Shown: positions 23,971 to 35,625, counted from the first letter of the stretch. The stretch is 64,000 nt of DNA from Heterohyrax brucei (GCA_028571685.1 CM053140.1:64238201-64302200); one strand, 5' to 3'. Made by a program: numbers and translations. The notes: generated by a model not told the origin, from the sequence alone.

Positions 23971-23975
23971 GATGG

Positions 23976-24249
23976 GTTCAGGGACCCACTGGCCCTACTG
24001 TGAGCTGGACAGGAGCTAAGACTCAATTAATAACCTGACCTCCATATGCCCCCACTTTTAATGGTGGAGCACTGCAACATTTTGGGTCTCTTGGAATTAG
24101 TGTCATTTCAGAGCCTGTATCCAGTAATCCTTGAAAAGTCTGATTATTTCCTTTTCCCCAGTGAACAGTCACACTTGTAAAAGGCCACATATTCCTTCAG
24201 GAGACAGATGGGAGAAAAATTAACAACTCAAGCTTTCTGCAGTGTACTG
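23976..24249 (-). pseudogene. ERV-L protease remnant
   Basis: The minus strand at 24110-24121 encodes DTGS within a LLDTGSE context, the active-site loop of retroviral aspartic proteases. It sits between gag and RT as expected. The downstream end is cut by the MaLR LTR at 23509-23970. Confidence 0.72.
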
Positions 24250-25940
24250 GAGTCCTTCTTCAAGGGCACCTGGTCTCTACTTTACTCAAGGGGTTGTAGG
24301 TCTTTAAACTCGCTCAAGTCTGGGAATTGATTGAGGGGCTCTCTATTCTGGCCATTCAAGTTATACTGCTGTTCACTTGACCTAGAATTCATCTGCTTGT
24401 ACAGATCAAGCAAATATTTAGTAGATTTCCTATCTATTTTACACCTAGTGATGCCATGACTAAGTAGCCAGCACTGTTAAGTCCATACAGCTCAGACTCT
24501 CCTGTTGACTGTTTTGACACCCACTTTGTCTTTGTTGACTGAGTGCTGCCACTTGGCCCTACCCCCCTGGGGTCCCATCAGGTATCTTAATGTGGTTAGG
24601 GCAGTTCCTACTATCAAATCTGACTTAACATAAAATAGCAATCACAGCAGTTTTCAAGGATGCTGGGGCTCCCTTTACAAGTTCATTTCTCGCAGTTGCA
24701 GTGAAAGTTGTATCTTGGGTACTCCATGAGCAGGTCTGCCAGTCCAACCTAATAAATCCATTCTAGCATGCCAATCTGCCTAAACCTTTGAATGCCTTCT
24801 GCTACAGTATACCAAGGCAGGTCTGGTACTTCACCTTACTTAATGTAAGTCACCACATAATCCATGCTTCAGTGACCCAACTAATGTAACTTCTTTAGCT
24901 GAAACACTGAAAGAACAATCTGTGCTTGGTGGACCTGTATCAGTAAACCCAGACTGATCCGTCCTTGTCTTCCTTGCACCATTATCACACCTCCTTAGAA
25001 GTAATTCCCACACATATTTCCCAGGTTTCTGTTTGTACATACTAGAAAAGTCAAAGTAATTCTTTTGGAGCATAGTATACTTTCTCCTGGGTCACATTTT
25101 GGACTATACCTTTTGGGGCTCATTAGGACTTAAGTCGAGTTACAGGTCTAGAAGCCAAAACAGGTGGTGGCCAAATGCTGTGAGAACAGTCAGCCATGTT
25201 TGATAAAGCATCTGCCTCAGGCAATGCCCCAGATGATAATTCAGACAAAGGCACACCAGAAGCAGATGAGTTAATCTCATTAGATAGGGGTGGAGGTACT
25301 AACGGTTTTACTAGGGAGGGTGGTTTAGCAGACAAACTGGGAGTGGTGATCTCTTTTGATGGGAGTGAGTGGGCTGATTCTGTCAGCAAGACTGATTGAA
25401 TGGAAGTTAGAGCCTCAGTGTCTCCAGCTTCATTATTATCATGCCCATAGGTCCCCATTCCAAGTTTCCAGATCCCATTTCTTCCCCATCAATGCCCTGA
25501 CTTTAACTTCTAATGCCTCTTGCAGCTGGCAATTCAGACTCTGGGTTTGGTTTCACCAATATCAGTTCTGTTACTATAGGAAATCAAGCTTTCTTTCAAG
25601 GTACAAGTGCAAACTTTGAGGTCATTCATGCCACTTGGGCTTTGATTCTGAAGCCTTGAGCACATCTCTTTCTTTCACCAGCTTGTCTAGTGAAAAGTAG
25701 GACCAACCAACCAGCTTCCTTGTATTTCTCATTATGACAAAATTGTAGAAAGGTATCACACAAGCAATCACCCAAGCCTTGCCTTTCACCAATACTTGAT
25801 CCATTGGTGATGGTATTTTGTGTATATGAATTGCTGCCTCACATCATGATCAGCAGTGCCTTCTTTACTACTAGAAACAGAGTTATCAACATCTTTAAGA
25901 CTAACCAGCCTTGAGAACTAACTTAGAAAACTCATCCTTT
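24250..25940 (-). pseudogene. ERV-L gag remnant
   Basis: Located between the primer binding site and the protease, so gag by position. Open fragments occur at 25622-25804, 25123-25458 and 24840-25073. The middle one is rich in Ser and Pro; the last contains a WDNG-like capsid segment (here RCDNGAR) after KPGKYVWE. Frames shift between fragments and stops are frequent. ERV-L gag is the family from which the mouse restriction gene Fv1 arose (established), but nothing here suggests a retained reading frame. Confidence 0.6.
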
Positions 25941-25956
25941 TAATTTTGTTTCTCTA

Positions 25957-25974
25957 GAACCACTTTTGGTGCCA
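25957..25974 (-). other. ERV-L primer binding site, tRNA-Leu type
   Basis: Two bases inside the 5' LTR the minus strand reads TGGCACCAAAAGTGGTTC. It starts with the TGG that pairs with CCA of a tRNA and resembles the complement of a tRNA-Leu 3' end (remembered, not computed), with several decayed positions. Confidence 0.6.
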
Positions 25975-25976
25975 AG

Positions 25977-26481
25977 TGCCTTAGGCTGGGTTCTCTAGAG
26001 AAGTAACCCAGTAAAACATACACATACACATAGAGAAAGATTTAGATCAAGGAAATAGTTGATTTACCCAAGTCTGTGGGACAGGATACAGGCTTCTCTG
26101 GATTCATATAGCTACATGGGCTGATGAACCCAACATTGGCTGGTCAGAGAACTCACAAGCTGGAAAGACTGACAAATCCCAGGATCGGCAGGTAAGACCA
26201 AAGGTAACATCCTAGCTCAAGTCCCAAGAACCGGAAGTCAGATGGACGGAAGCCAAGTGCAGGATACAGAGGAAGCAAAAGCCCATAAGCATTGCCAATA
26301 TATTCACGTATATTTGATACAGGATGCATGCCCAAGGAAACTCCCTTTCAATGCACTGGCTACTTAAGAGAAAATCTCATCCATCATGGATGTCAAATCT
26401 CATCATGGAAGTGATCACATGACTGCCAAACCATGGAGAATCATGGTCTGGCTAAGCTGACATAGAACCTTAATCATCATT
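25977..26481 (-). repeat. 5' LTR of the ERV-L provirus (MLT2-like)
   Basis: About 505 bases. Its left part (GGGTTCTCTAGAGAAGTAA) and right part (GGAAACTCCCTTTCA, then GATCACATGACTGCCAAACC) match the other LTR at 13950-14509 in the same order. Together with the primer binding site next to its left edge this makes it the 5' LTR of a minus-strand provirus. Confidence 0.85.
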
Positions 26482-26534
26482 GCTAACTACCCAACTCCTG
26501 GTGGGAGACATCACTTGGGAATCGTGTTGGGCAC

Positions 26535-26660
26535 TGTTCTAAGTGCTTTATGTACATTAACTAATTTAATCCTCACAGCTACGTATGTGATAGTTACTGT
26601 TTTAAGTCACCATTTTACAGGTGGGAAAACTGAGAGCTTAGCGAGCTTGCCCATGTAAAA
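26535..26660 (-). repeat. MIR
   Basis: TTCTAAGTGCTTTATGTACATT, AATCCTCACAGC and TTTTACAGGTGGGAAAACTGAG. Lies just outside the ERV-L 5' LTR. Confidence 0.82.
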
Positions 26661-26689
26661 ATAGGGACAGGTAGCCTGGTACCAGGGAA

Positions 26690-28061
26690 GCCCGTGGCTA
26701 TGACTTGATACTGAATGAAAAACAAAACTCTTGGGACATAAAGAGAATTAGCCCTTCAAAAGGATTCCAGCTGAATAATCAGACCAAATGGCCTAGCTGC
26801 AAAATACAGTTGACGCAGAGAGAAACAGAAGACAATGTAAAACACAACTTAAGTGGTTTCCTTAGATTCCAGATGATAACGCATTGACAAAAACAAAAGT
26901 AAGCTGTCAGGAGCAATCTGAAAACAAAGATGCAGTTTCCGTGTAATAGAAATAAAAAGATTTCCAAAATACAGACATAGCAAATAACAGGATAAATACC
27001 GCTAAAAACCGAATTGATGAAACAACAAGCACATTGACGAAATGAAAACAGGATATAGAACTTCCAAATCACTAAAAGAAAAACAAAGCCAATTTGATCA
27101 ACCTAGCTGGCAAGTGGAAGAGTTCAAAGTAAAAAAAGGCAATAAAGAAGCATACTTCATTTTGCTTGAAAGTATAACACACTTGATGTAACAGAAATAT
27201 ATAGAATCCTGAACTCTTCATTTTTTCAAACATCTATGGATGTTAGGAAGCAAAAAGTGCACATGCAAAAATAATAATATAATCCAAAAAATATAACCAT
27301 TTGGTAAGTTTTCTATAAAAATTCTTATTATTCTTGGGTTAAAAAGAACTGTAAAGTGAAATGACAGACTATTTAGAAATTAAAATAATAGAACATAGGA
27401 GAAAGGCAAATTCCCCAGAAGGAAAATATATAAAGAGCTTGAAGCAGTGAAGACCAATATCATGTTGTCCATTAAACTAGTTAGTACGCATTAAAAGGCT
27501 GGACAACATCTAGTGACACTGTCTGGAGAATAACGCCACCCACAGACTTGAAGACGATGTGTAAATTATTGTAACATGTAGGGGGAGATGTGAGGTCATG
27601 TATCAAAATTCTAAGACTATGTCCTAAGGAAAGCATTGGAAGACTGTGCAAAGACTCATGTTCACTTGTGCAAAACACTGGAAGTATTCACTTCATCAAT
27701 AAAGCAGTCCTTAGATAAATTATGTTTGTGCATACAACAGAATTCTCTGTTGACTTCAAACAGGATGAAGTAGATCTATATACACTGACATGATAAGGTG
27801 ATGATATACAATGAAGTGGTAAAACAAAGAGCAACTTCATGCATACAGACAATCTTATTTTAGAAACCATGTTTACTACATTTGCTTTCTGTATATATTG
27901 GCATACAAACTATGTAAGAGAAAAAAGAGAACAAACTGCTAACAATGGTTATATTATGTGGGGTGTGTGGAAGAAAACAGAGTCAGAGTGCAGGGTTTTT
28001 TTGATTTCTACTTTATAATATGGTTTGCATTTTGAATTAAAAAAAGAGTACTTATTAAGTC
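26690..28061 (+). mobile_element. Old L1 3' region (L1M-like)
   Basis: A-rich plus-strand sequence. From about 27680, AATAAAGCAGTCC, GATGAAGTAGATCTATATACA and CTAACAATGGTTAT match the 3' end of old L1M elements. The 692-bp insertion follows at its end. The 26690-27480 part is assigned only by continuity. Confidence 0.55.
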
Positions 28062-28073
28062 AGAATTCACTGG

Positions 28074-28765
28074 CACAACTACTAGCATTTTGCTAAGAGG
28101 GCTCTCTGCACCCCACATTGGTGAGTGGCGTCTGGGGTCTTAAAAGTTGCCAAGCTGCCACCTGAGGACACAGCAAATGGTCCCAACTCAGCAGGAATGG
28201 ATGCTCACCGAGGACCAAAATGACATGGGGTAAAGACAACTCAGAAGATAGAGAGACCCACATGAGTTGGTGCCTGCATCAACTTGGGACTGGAAGAACC
28301 AGATGGTGCCCGGCCACCACCAGTGATAGCCGTGATGGAGCTCACAGAGTTGAGTCTCACTGGCAACACAAGAATAAAAAGGGGTGCATCCTGAGATCTC
28401 CACTAAAAGACCTCAACTGATGGTCCAGTGGTTTCAGGGTTCCCCCGAGAGCATGGCCCCTGGCCCTGATGCTGCCCTTGCCCATAAATCACAACGAAGG
28501 TCCACTCTTTGGACATGAATGGATTGGACTTGGCAATGGAGAGTGACTATACATCGGATGCACTTTGCTGGAGGAAGGAGAGTGGGTGGAGAGGAGGGTA
28601 AAGGAGACTGTTGGGAGGATGAGACATGTATGGAGCAGAGAGGAATAGTGTGCTGTCACCGGACAGGGAGAGCAGTGGAAGCTGCATATAGGTGAGTATG
28701 TAAATTTATACAGGAATGTACATTTTCACTCAGTCATGTTAAATAATAAAATAAAATAAAACAAA
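28074..28765 (+). mobile_element. 692-bp LINE-like insertion with A-rich tail
   Basis: AGAATTCACTGG occurs at 28062-28073 and again, perfectly, at 28766-28777. The body ends in a (AAATA)n-like tail, the signature of L1-machinery retrotransposition. Its last about 350 bases match the elements at 8600 and 21121. No reading frame is convincing. It is most likely a 5'-truncated L1 3' end of an elephant lineage; the family is not resolved. Confidence 0.82.
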
Positions 28766-28874
28766 AGAATTCACTGGATGGCAAGTAACAACACCATATA
28801 TGTGAAGAGTCTGGGTGCAACAACTGATTTCTGATTAGCTCCTGGCCCAAAGGTTGGCCATTCAGACCCACCTA

Positions 28875-28990
28875 GTGACACCACGTGAGAGGACAAAACA
28901 TTGCTTGGTCCACCTCCGTCTTCACAATAGTAGGCGTGTTTGAGCTCACTGCGGCAGCCACTGTGTCAATCCATCTTGCTGAGAGAGCCA
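28875..28990 (-). mobile_element. RTE LINE 3' fragment
   Basis: A minus-strand remnant with AACATTGCTTGGTC, GAGCTCACTGCGGCAGCCA and CAATCCATCTTGC, matching the RTE 3' end as at 16315-16410. Confidence 0.7.
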
Positions 28991-29284
28991 AAATGAAGAG
29001 CACACCCAGTGCCTAATGTGTGGCTAGGACAGCGAGCTGGGGTAGCGGCGGGTGAGCACAGGAAAGAACATCCACCCCTCATTCTCCTCTGCCTACTTAG
29101 CGTTGGTGGCTTTGAGGCTGTCATGGTTCCAAGATGCCTTACAGGGTGGAGGACAGATATCACTGTCATAATACTCGTGGCTATTTTCCATCTCAGGATC
29201 CTCACACACATGCTCAGCCTGTCTCCCACTAACCCCTCCAACCCCGTGACTTGTCATGTCCCACATTAGCGTCCTGTTCCATTC

Positions 29285-29482
29285 CCATTGCTGTGAAGTT
29301 GATTCCAACCCATAGTGACCCTAATAGGACACAGTAGAACTGCCCCCTGGGGTTTCCAAGGCTGTAAATGTCTACCAATGCTGACTGCCACATCGTTTTC
29401 CCCCGGAGTGGCTGGTGGGTTTGAACTTCTGAATCTTCAGTTAGCAGCTGAGCACTTAACCATTATGCCACCAGAGGGCCTT
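29285..29482 (-). repeat. AfroSINE, long-body subtype
   Basis: Contains the GGCTGTAAATGTCTACC and CCACATCGTTTTCCCCCGG middle segment; head GCACTTAACCATTATGCCA. Confidence 0.9.
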
Positions 29483-30089
29483 CTACGTTGCTGAGGGAAA
29501 GCTATTTCCTATATTAACTTTGATCTTCTCTTCCTGAGGGCTGGGAGGTGATCCTCGGGTCTTCCCTCCACCCGTCATTCCTATGAACGGTAACGGTCCT
29601 CACCCCTGGCCAGAAAGCTATTTGTTTGTTTGTTTTCTGCGCTCTTCCTTCCCCAGCTGCCCCGGGATCTCCTCTACTCTCCCTCAGCCCTTGTCCTAAA
29701 TCTGAATTCCCACAGAAATGCTCGTTTCTGAGGTAACTAATGTTGCGCTGTCATAAAGAGGTACAGAAGATGCATGCCAAAGTATGTAAGATGAAGTTTC
29801 AGCATTGGCAAAGTACTTTCAGATGATTCAGCGAAAAGAGAAGAGCGCAAAAAGAAAAGAAAAAAAGAAAGGCAACCCATATGACGAAACCATAACAACA
29901 GCCGAGTCTTGACAAAATCTTAACAACAGCCGAGTCCAGAAGATAGGAATGCAGGTGTTTGCTGTGTTGTTCTTCCAACTTTTCTGTAGATTTTTCTTAC
30001 TGCATGTATCACAATAAAAAAAGCAGGAGGGAGGGGGAACAAAAGAAATCCCAATTTCTATATGCAGGAGGTGAAAGAGATCAGTTTGT

Positions 30090-30560
30090 GTGACCTCCCA
30101 AATGGCCCCCGAACTTGTGCCTACTTCTACACCCCGACTCCACTGCCTGGGTCCAGGTCTCTGGACACAGCTTCTCCACTGGGCTGCCAGGTCCTTCCTG
30201 TCCATCTCAGAATATGTCCAAAGCCAGCTTCCCAGCTTCCAAGGCCCTCCACACTCTGACCACATCCCCAGATTCCTGTCCTACAGTCCTCCTACCTCCC
30301 AATCTATATGTGATGCTCCAGCTGCGTGAAACCATTTCCAGCCCTGAGGCTGACCATCAGGCCTCACCTTGTGTGTTCGAAGGCTCTTCTTCTCCCCACC
30401 AACCTTCCTCCATGGCTACCTAGCAACCTGCCCTCCATGGTTCAGGACTCAGAATAGCATCCATCATCTCTTCCTGTCCTACGTTCTCATCCTCCTTCCT
30501 CTTATGCTCTGTGCAAAGCTCTGTTGTACAGGTGCATCTCCTCTGCTCCCTGTGAACAGT
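30090..30560 (+). repeat. L2-like fragment
   Basis: CTTCCAAGGCCCTCCACACTC and ATGTGATGCTCCAGCTGCG resemble the L2 mid region. Several overlapping short open frames here are chance. Confidence 0.55.
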
Positions 30561-30804
30561 GACTGGGCTCATTCACCGATGCGACAGCAGCATCTTGCAC
30601 AGGTACTGCCATGTGAGACAATGACTGACTGAGGCTCCAAGGTAGGCAGGCAGGAAAACCTTCTCCTGACTTGCTGCGGCACAACAGTCACTTACGCTCT
30701 GGAGCCACTTGCTGCTCACTCAGTGTTTCCTGTGGGACTCACGGGCTCTACTCATCAGCCACCTGAGTTCTACTTCAGAGAAATAGCCACAGCAACGGCC
30801 TATG

Positions 30805-31030
30805 AAATATGTACCATGCCCCAAGTACCATGCTGAGCACATATTACATGCAATATCTCACTTAAACTCTTCATGTTAATCCTGGGAAACTGTTACTATA
30901 ACCTGTAATTTACTGAAGAAGACAGTGAGTCTCAGATGAAGGCCTTGCCCAAAGTCCTGCAAATAGTAAACAGCCTGGGATCCAGTGGGCTGGGATTCAA
31001 ACAGATCTGTGTGACTTAACGCCTGTGTCC
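30805..31030 (-). repeat. MIR
   Basis: GTACCATGCTGAGCACATATTAC, then AGACAGTGAGTCTCAGATGAAGG and TCAAACAGATCTGTGTGACT. Confidence 0.8.
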
Positions 31031-31286
31031 TCAGCTACCTTGCTGTAAGTGGGTCATCTATGTCAATGGGTTTTCTGAACTCAGAAGCAGCCCTGTGAGG
31101 CTGAGACTGTCCTTTCCAAGTTTCCTACAAGACCCAGCATGCCTGGGCCATAGCAACCACTATCAACCACAAGGACCTCCAGATGCTGTGAGCAAGTCCA
31201 GGCACTAGCCGGACGGCCAGGTGACAATGCTGGTGAGGGCTCCCCTGAACAACTGGCAATGGTTACTTGGTGGGCCCTGATACTTA

Positions 31287-31511
<225 letters not shown>

Positions 31512-31529
31512 TCATTTATTCCATGTGAT

Positions 31530-31706
31530 TGAGCACAGCAAATAAAAGGGTCCATGATATAAAAAGAACACCTACAACTCAGCAATAAAAAGACAAATAA
31601 TCCAATTTTTAAAACATGACCAAAGGATATGAATAGACATTTCTCCAAGTACAGTATACAAATGGCCACTTAACGACATGACAAGATGCTCAATATCATT
31701 AGCTTC
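31530..31706 (+). mobile_element. L1 ORF2 3' fragment, left part
   Basis: CTACAACTCAGCAATAAAAAG, CAAAGGATATGAATAGACAT and CAATATCATTAG belong to the L1 ORF2 C-terminal region. The element resumes at 32706, so about 1 kb was inserted. Confidence 0.8.
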
Positions 31707-32000
31707 CAGAGGCCACTAATATTTCCGTGGCTCATGACCACACCCCTCCATCTTTAAAGCTATCAGTAGAGAGTAGAGTTCTTTACACCGCCATCTCTCT
31801 GTCTCTCCCCTGCCTCCCACTTCCCCTTTTAAGGACATCTTTGATTATGTTGGGCCCATCTGGATAATCCAGGATACTCTGAAGATCAGCTGACCAACAG
31901 TCTTAGCTGCAACTTCAACTTTAACCTTGCCACATAGCCTAACCTAGTGGTGGGTTTCCAGAATTGGATACAGCCATTCTGGGGTAGCCATTATACTGTC
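31707..32000 (-). repeat. MLT1-type LTR fragment inserted in L1
   Basis: AATATTTCCGTGGCTCATGACC and TTTAAGGACATCTTTGATTATG resemble the MLT1 middle. It lies between the two L1 halves; 32000-32360 within the same gap is unidentified. Confidence 0.55.
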
Positions 32001-32365
32001 TACCATAGGGGGGACAGCCCCAAATCATCGGGTGAGCAGTGATGGATTCGTTACATTATTAGTTTCGTTCTGTGGCGGCCAACAGTACAAGTATTGTCTA
32101 CAACAGGAAACAGTATAATTCAAACTAAATGGTGTTTGAATGACACTGACTCTCCTAGAATTAGTCTAAGGTAAATTTATATAAAACTAATTGATGTCTA
32201 ATAACTTTCAATTTCTGAAGAAAGAGAGCAGTATTTTCAAATTTATGCTGTTTATGTAGCTTTGTAGATGAACTACTCTTTGGAAAATATGAATAGTTGA
32301 GACATAGGAACAATTTTAATATCAAACCTTCTTTTTAAAAAAGCTGTTTTTTAAAGAAAGCTCTT

Positions 32366-32534
32366 TGCTGTTGAGTCGATTCTGACTCACAGTGACCCTA
32401 CAGGACAGAGCAGAACTGCCCCATAGGATTTCCCAAGGCTGCTTCTTTCTCCCACAGAAAGGCTGGTAGCTCTGAACTGCCAACCCATTACTTAGCAGTC
32501 AGGTGCTTCAACCACTGTGCCACCAGGACTCCTC
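32366..32534 (-). repeat. AfroSINE
   Basis: TGCTGTTGAGTCGATTCTGA to CACCAGGACTCCT, with a CTTTCTCCCACAGAAAGGC middle. Confidence 0.9.
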
Positions 32535-32546
32535 ACTGGTCATTAC

Positions 32547-32705
32547 AAACCCAACCCACTGCCATCGAGTCGATTCCAGCTCATGGCAATGGTATAGGAC
32601 AGAGTAGAACTGCTCCAGAGATATCCAAGAAGTTCATAGAGGATTCGACCTGCCAGCCTTTCAGTTAGTAGATGTAGCTCTTAACTACTATTCCACCAGG
32701 GTTTC
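32547..32705 (-). repeat. AfroSINE adjacent to L1
   Basis: CCATCGAGTCGATTCCAGC is close to the family consensus. TCATTAC precedes and TCATTAGGG follows the element, a possible short target duplication in the L1. Confidence 0.9.
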
Positions 32706-33400
32706 CTCATTAGTCATTAGGGAAATGCAAATCAAAACCACAATCAGATGTCACTTCACACCTACTAGGATGGTGGGAATGTGTGCTAGGGCAGCTGATG
32801 TAGAAAAGAATTTGGTAGTTTCTAAAATGTTAGAATTACCCTGTGACCCAGCAATTTGATTCTGAGGAGTATGCCCAGGAAAAACGCAAATGGATGCTGA
32901 CACAAAAGTTGTACAAAAATGTTCAAAGCAGCATTATTCATAATAGACAAAAAGTATGAACAACCCAAATGGCCATCAGCTCATGAATGGATAATAAACA
33001 AAATGTGCACTACACCTGCAGTGGATGAGTACTCAGCCACAAAAAGGGATGGAGTACCGATATTTGTTACAACATGGATGAACTTTGAGAATATCGTGCT
33101 ATGTGTAAGAAGCCAGAAACAAAAGGTCACATATTCTACGATTTCATTTACATGAAATGGCCGTGAGAGGCAAATCTCCAGAGACAGAAAGTAGATCAGT
33201 AGGCACCAGGGTTGGGGATGGGAGGGAGGAGTAACTGGTAATAGCTACGGGGTCTCCTCCTGTGGGAGCTGAGGGCGACATTCAACAGTTAGATTGTGGC
33301 GTGGCTGCACAACCCTATGAATGAATGAAGAAACCACTGAGTTGTACACTTTAGATAGTGAATTGTATGATATGTGAATTATATTACAATAAAGCTGTTG
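32706..33400 (+). mobile_element. L1 ORF2 end and 3' UTR, right part
   Basis: Starts GGGAAATGCAAATCAAAACCA directly after the AfroSINE, then AATGGCCATCAGCTCATGAATGG and CAACATGGATGAACTTTGAG, ending TATTACAATAAAGCTG. The short open frame at 32919-33155 is L1-derived, not a gene. Confidence 0.85.
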
Positions 33401-33663
33401 GATAAAAGAAGAAAGGCCTGTGTGCCCTGTGTGTACGGCTGGCAGACTGCTCTGCGACTAAACAGCTCAAGGCCTCACAGGGAGTAATGTGTGGGCCTTG
33501 AACCTGTCCTTGACAGCAATGGGACCTGCGCTAGGTGCAGGAGTAAAGTAAACAAGACATTGTCCCTGGAGGAGCTGATGGCCGAGTGGAGGGTACAGCG
33601 CCAGCAAGTGCTGCATACCCCAGTCAAGGCACATTCATGGCAAATGGCTGCTCAGAGACAACC

Positions 33664-33822
33664 CATAAGCAAATCCACTGCCACTGAGTCAACTCTGATT
33701 CACAGCGACCCTACAGAATAGAGTAGAACTGCCCATAGAGTTTCCAAGGAGTACTTGGCACATTTGAACCGCAGAACTTTTGGTCAGCAGCTGTAGCACT
33801 CAACCACCACTCCACCAGGGAG
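33664..33822 (-). repeat. AfroSINE
   Basis: CCACTGCCACTGAGTCAAC to CTCCACCAGGGA. The upstream open stretch 33491-33721 reads into it and is not a gene. Confidence 0.9.
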
Positions 33823-34084
33823 GGGGTCAGTTTCTCTCATCACAGGGCAGGGAGAGGCAGGGGGAGTTTGGCTTCAACTGAATCTTTAAGGAGGAGCAAG
33901 AGTTGACCAGGATAGTTGGGTGGCAGGGCTGGGACCATCACCTGAGGCAGATGACTCTGCCTTCTTCCCCACATCTAATTTATTCCACATGAACCTTGAC
34001 AACGTTTTTTTTTTTAACACAAGACCCTGCTTTGTCTCCACCACTAGAGTCTTGGCTAAAGCTCTGGTCATTGCCCACTGGCAC

Positions 34085-34597
34085 AGCTAAGTCTTGTCCA
34101 CGGTCAGCAGTGCCACTAGAGGGATCTTTCTAAAACATGAATCTGACCATGCAACCAACCTTCCTGTAATGCAGACCAAATTCTGCAGTATAGCCCATCG
34201 AGCCTCCAGAGGACCTCCCTCTGGCCACCTTGCCCTCTGGGACCTAATCCCTTGCTCCAAAGCAATCTAACCAACTTCATGAATGCAGGCATAATGGACC
34301 TCTTCATGCCTCTCCTTGGACTGACAACCTGGCAAACATCATCCCCGTGAAACCTTTTGTAGATCTCTCCATCCTAGGCAGACCGGATACCGTTCTCCTT
34401 TGTGTCTTCATTAGAACTTGGATGGCTTTTTATCACAGTGTCTGCAGCATATTATTAAGTCATATCTATCCCCTCTATGAGTATGAGCCTCTGGCAGCAG
34501 GGATCTTGTCTTAGTCATATTTGCATATCACATGCCTAGTTTAGTGTTTGGCACATTACAGATGCTTAATAATCACTTACTGAATGAATGGATAGGT
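34085..34597 (+). repeat. L2 3' region
   Basis: AAAACATGAATCTGACCATGCA at the start; GAGTATGAGCCTCTGGCAGC, TTGGCACATTACAGATGC and ACTGAATGAATGGAT at the end. Confidence 0.85.
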
Positions 34598-35481
34598 GAC
34601 CATATGTATAAAAAGAAGCTATTGCCTTCCAGATACATTATAGTGAGGATATGAACCAAGACAGCACAAGTGAAGATGAAAAGATTTCCTATAGAGCTAT
34701 TAAAGAAAAAAATAACTGACCAAGTAAGAACACAGAATAAATAGGAGAAGACAAGATCAAGATCAGAGATGGAAGACTGACCTTCACTTGTTGCTAGAGA
34801 GAACCCATCAAGTGTATAAAGGGCTCTATGGTTTTGCACAGAACCACTAAGACAGGGCTGGGGGTAAAGAACCTTCTACCACCAAGTGCACTCAGGAGAC
34901 CAGATCCTTTGCTCAAAGCCTTACTGGCTGTGAGTTCTTCCTGCCTAGTGCCATTAGGACAGAGGGTGCCAACCTGATTGAAAGATGCCAGGCAGAATGT
35001 CACAGTAGAAGAGCACAAGCAATGGGTGAAAGGGTGATCTATAAGCTGTGGGGAGGAAGCCTGTCTGGCTCCACAAACAGAGGAGGTAGCTGGAAAGATG
35101 GTATGCCATTATCCAGGTCCTTGCCCAGTGCTTCCTTCTACATTCCAGATGGTGAAGCACCTCCTACATCCCAGACAATGTTTGGGAGCCTTTTTCATGG
35201 ACACAACTGCTTCTTTCCCATTGGATCCCTGAATGTGGGGAATGGCAGAGGGGTAGGAGGGGGACAAATGGGTAAGCATGAGCAGATTCACTAATATCAG
35301 CACCCTGAGACTCTGTGCTTTCTGAATTTCTCCCTTCTTCCCATCCTATAGCCTTGGCTGATTCATTTGCCTGCAAAGTCCACTCAGCTAGCTCATCAGT
35401 GAAGAAGACAACTGCGTGATTTAAGCCATGAGAGTCATTTCTGGTGGACCAAAATGAAGAATAAAGTCTTGATATTACATA

Positions 35482-35625
35482 CTTACCCACTGCCATTGAG
35501 TCAATTCCGACTTATAGGGACACTATTGGACAGAGCAGAACTGCTCCATAGCGTTTCCAAGGAGCGCCTGACAGATTCAAACTGCTGACTTCTTGGTTAG
35601 CAGACACAGCACCACCAGAGTTTCC
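35482..35625 (-). repeat. AfroSINE, short head
   Basis: Body CCATTGAGTCAATTCCGAC to CTTGGTTAGCAGACACAGC; about 12 bases of the tRNA head (AACCACTATGCC) are deleted. Confidence 0.88.

Larger units (their letters stand above)
13950..26481 (-). mobile_element. ERV-L provirus with both LTRs, heavily interrupted
   Basis: Two related LTRs (25977-26481 and 13950-14509) bracket retroviral segments in the order gag, protease, RT, RNase H, integrase, dUTPase, all read on the minus strand. The primer binding site fits tRNA-Leu and no env-sized region exists between the dUTPase and the 3' LTR; both are hallmarks of ERV-L. Insertions of two RTEs, one MaLR LTR and one AfroSINE account for about 6.4 kb, leaving about 6.1 kb. 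Every coding segment has stops and frame breaks, so it is a dead fossil. A 5-bp host duplication could not be shown convincingly (AAGCT on the left, TTGCT on the right). Confidence 0.88.

Noticed and set aside
13945..26486. 5-bp target duplication of the ERV-L provirus
   Set aside because: Flanks read AAGCT and TTGCT, only three of five bases equal, and the right LTR border is uncertain by a few bases; not claimed.
32919..33155. 78-codon open frame
   Set aside because: It lies within L1 3' sequence (AACATGGATGAACTTTGAG etc.) and is a remnant of L1 ORF2.
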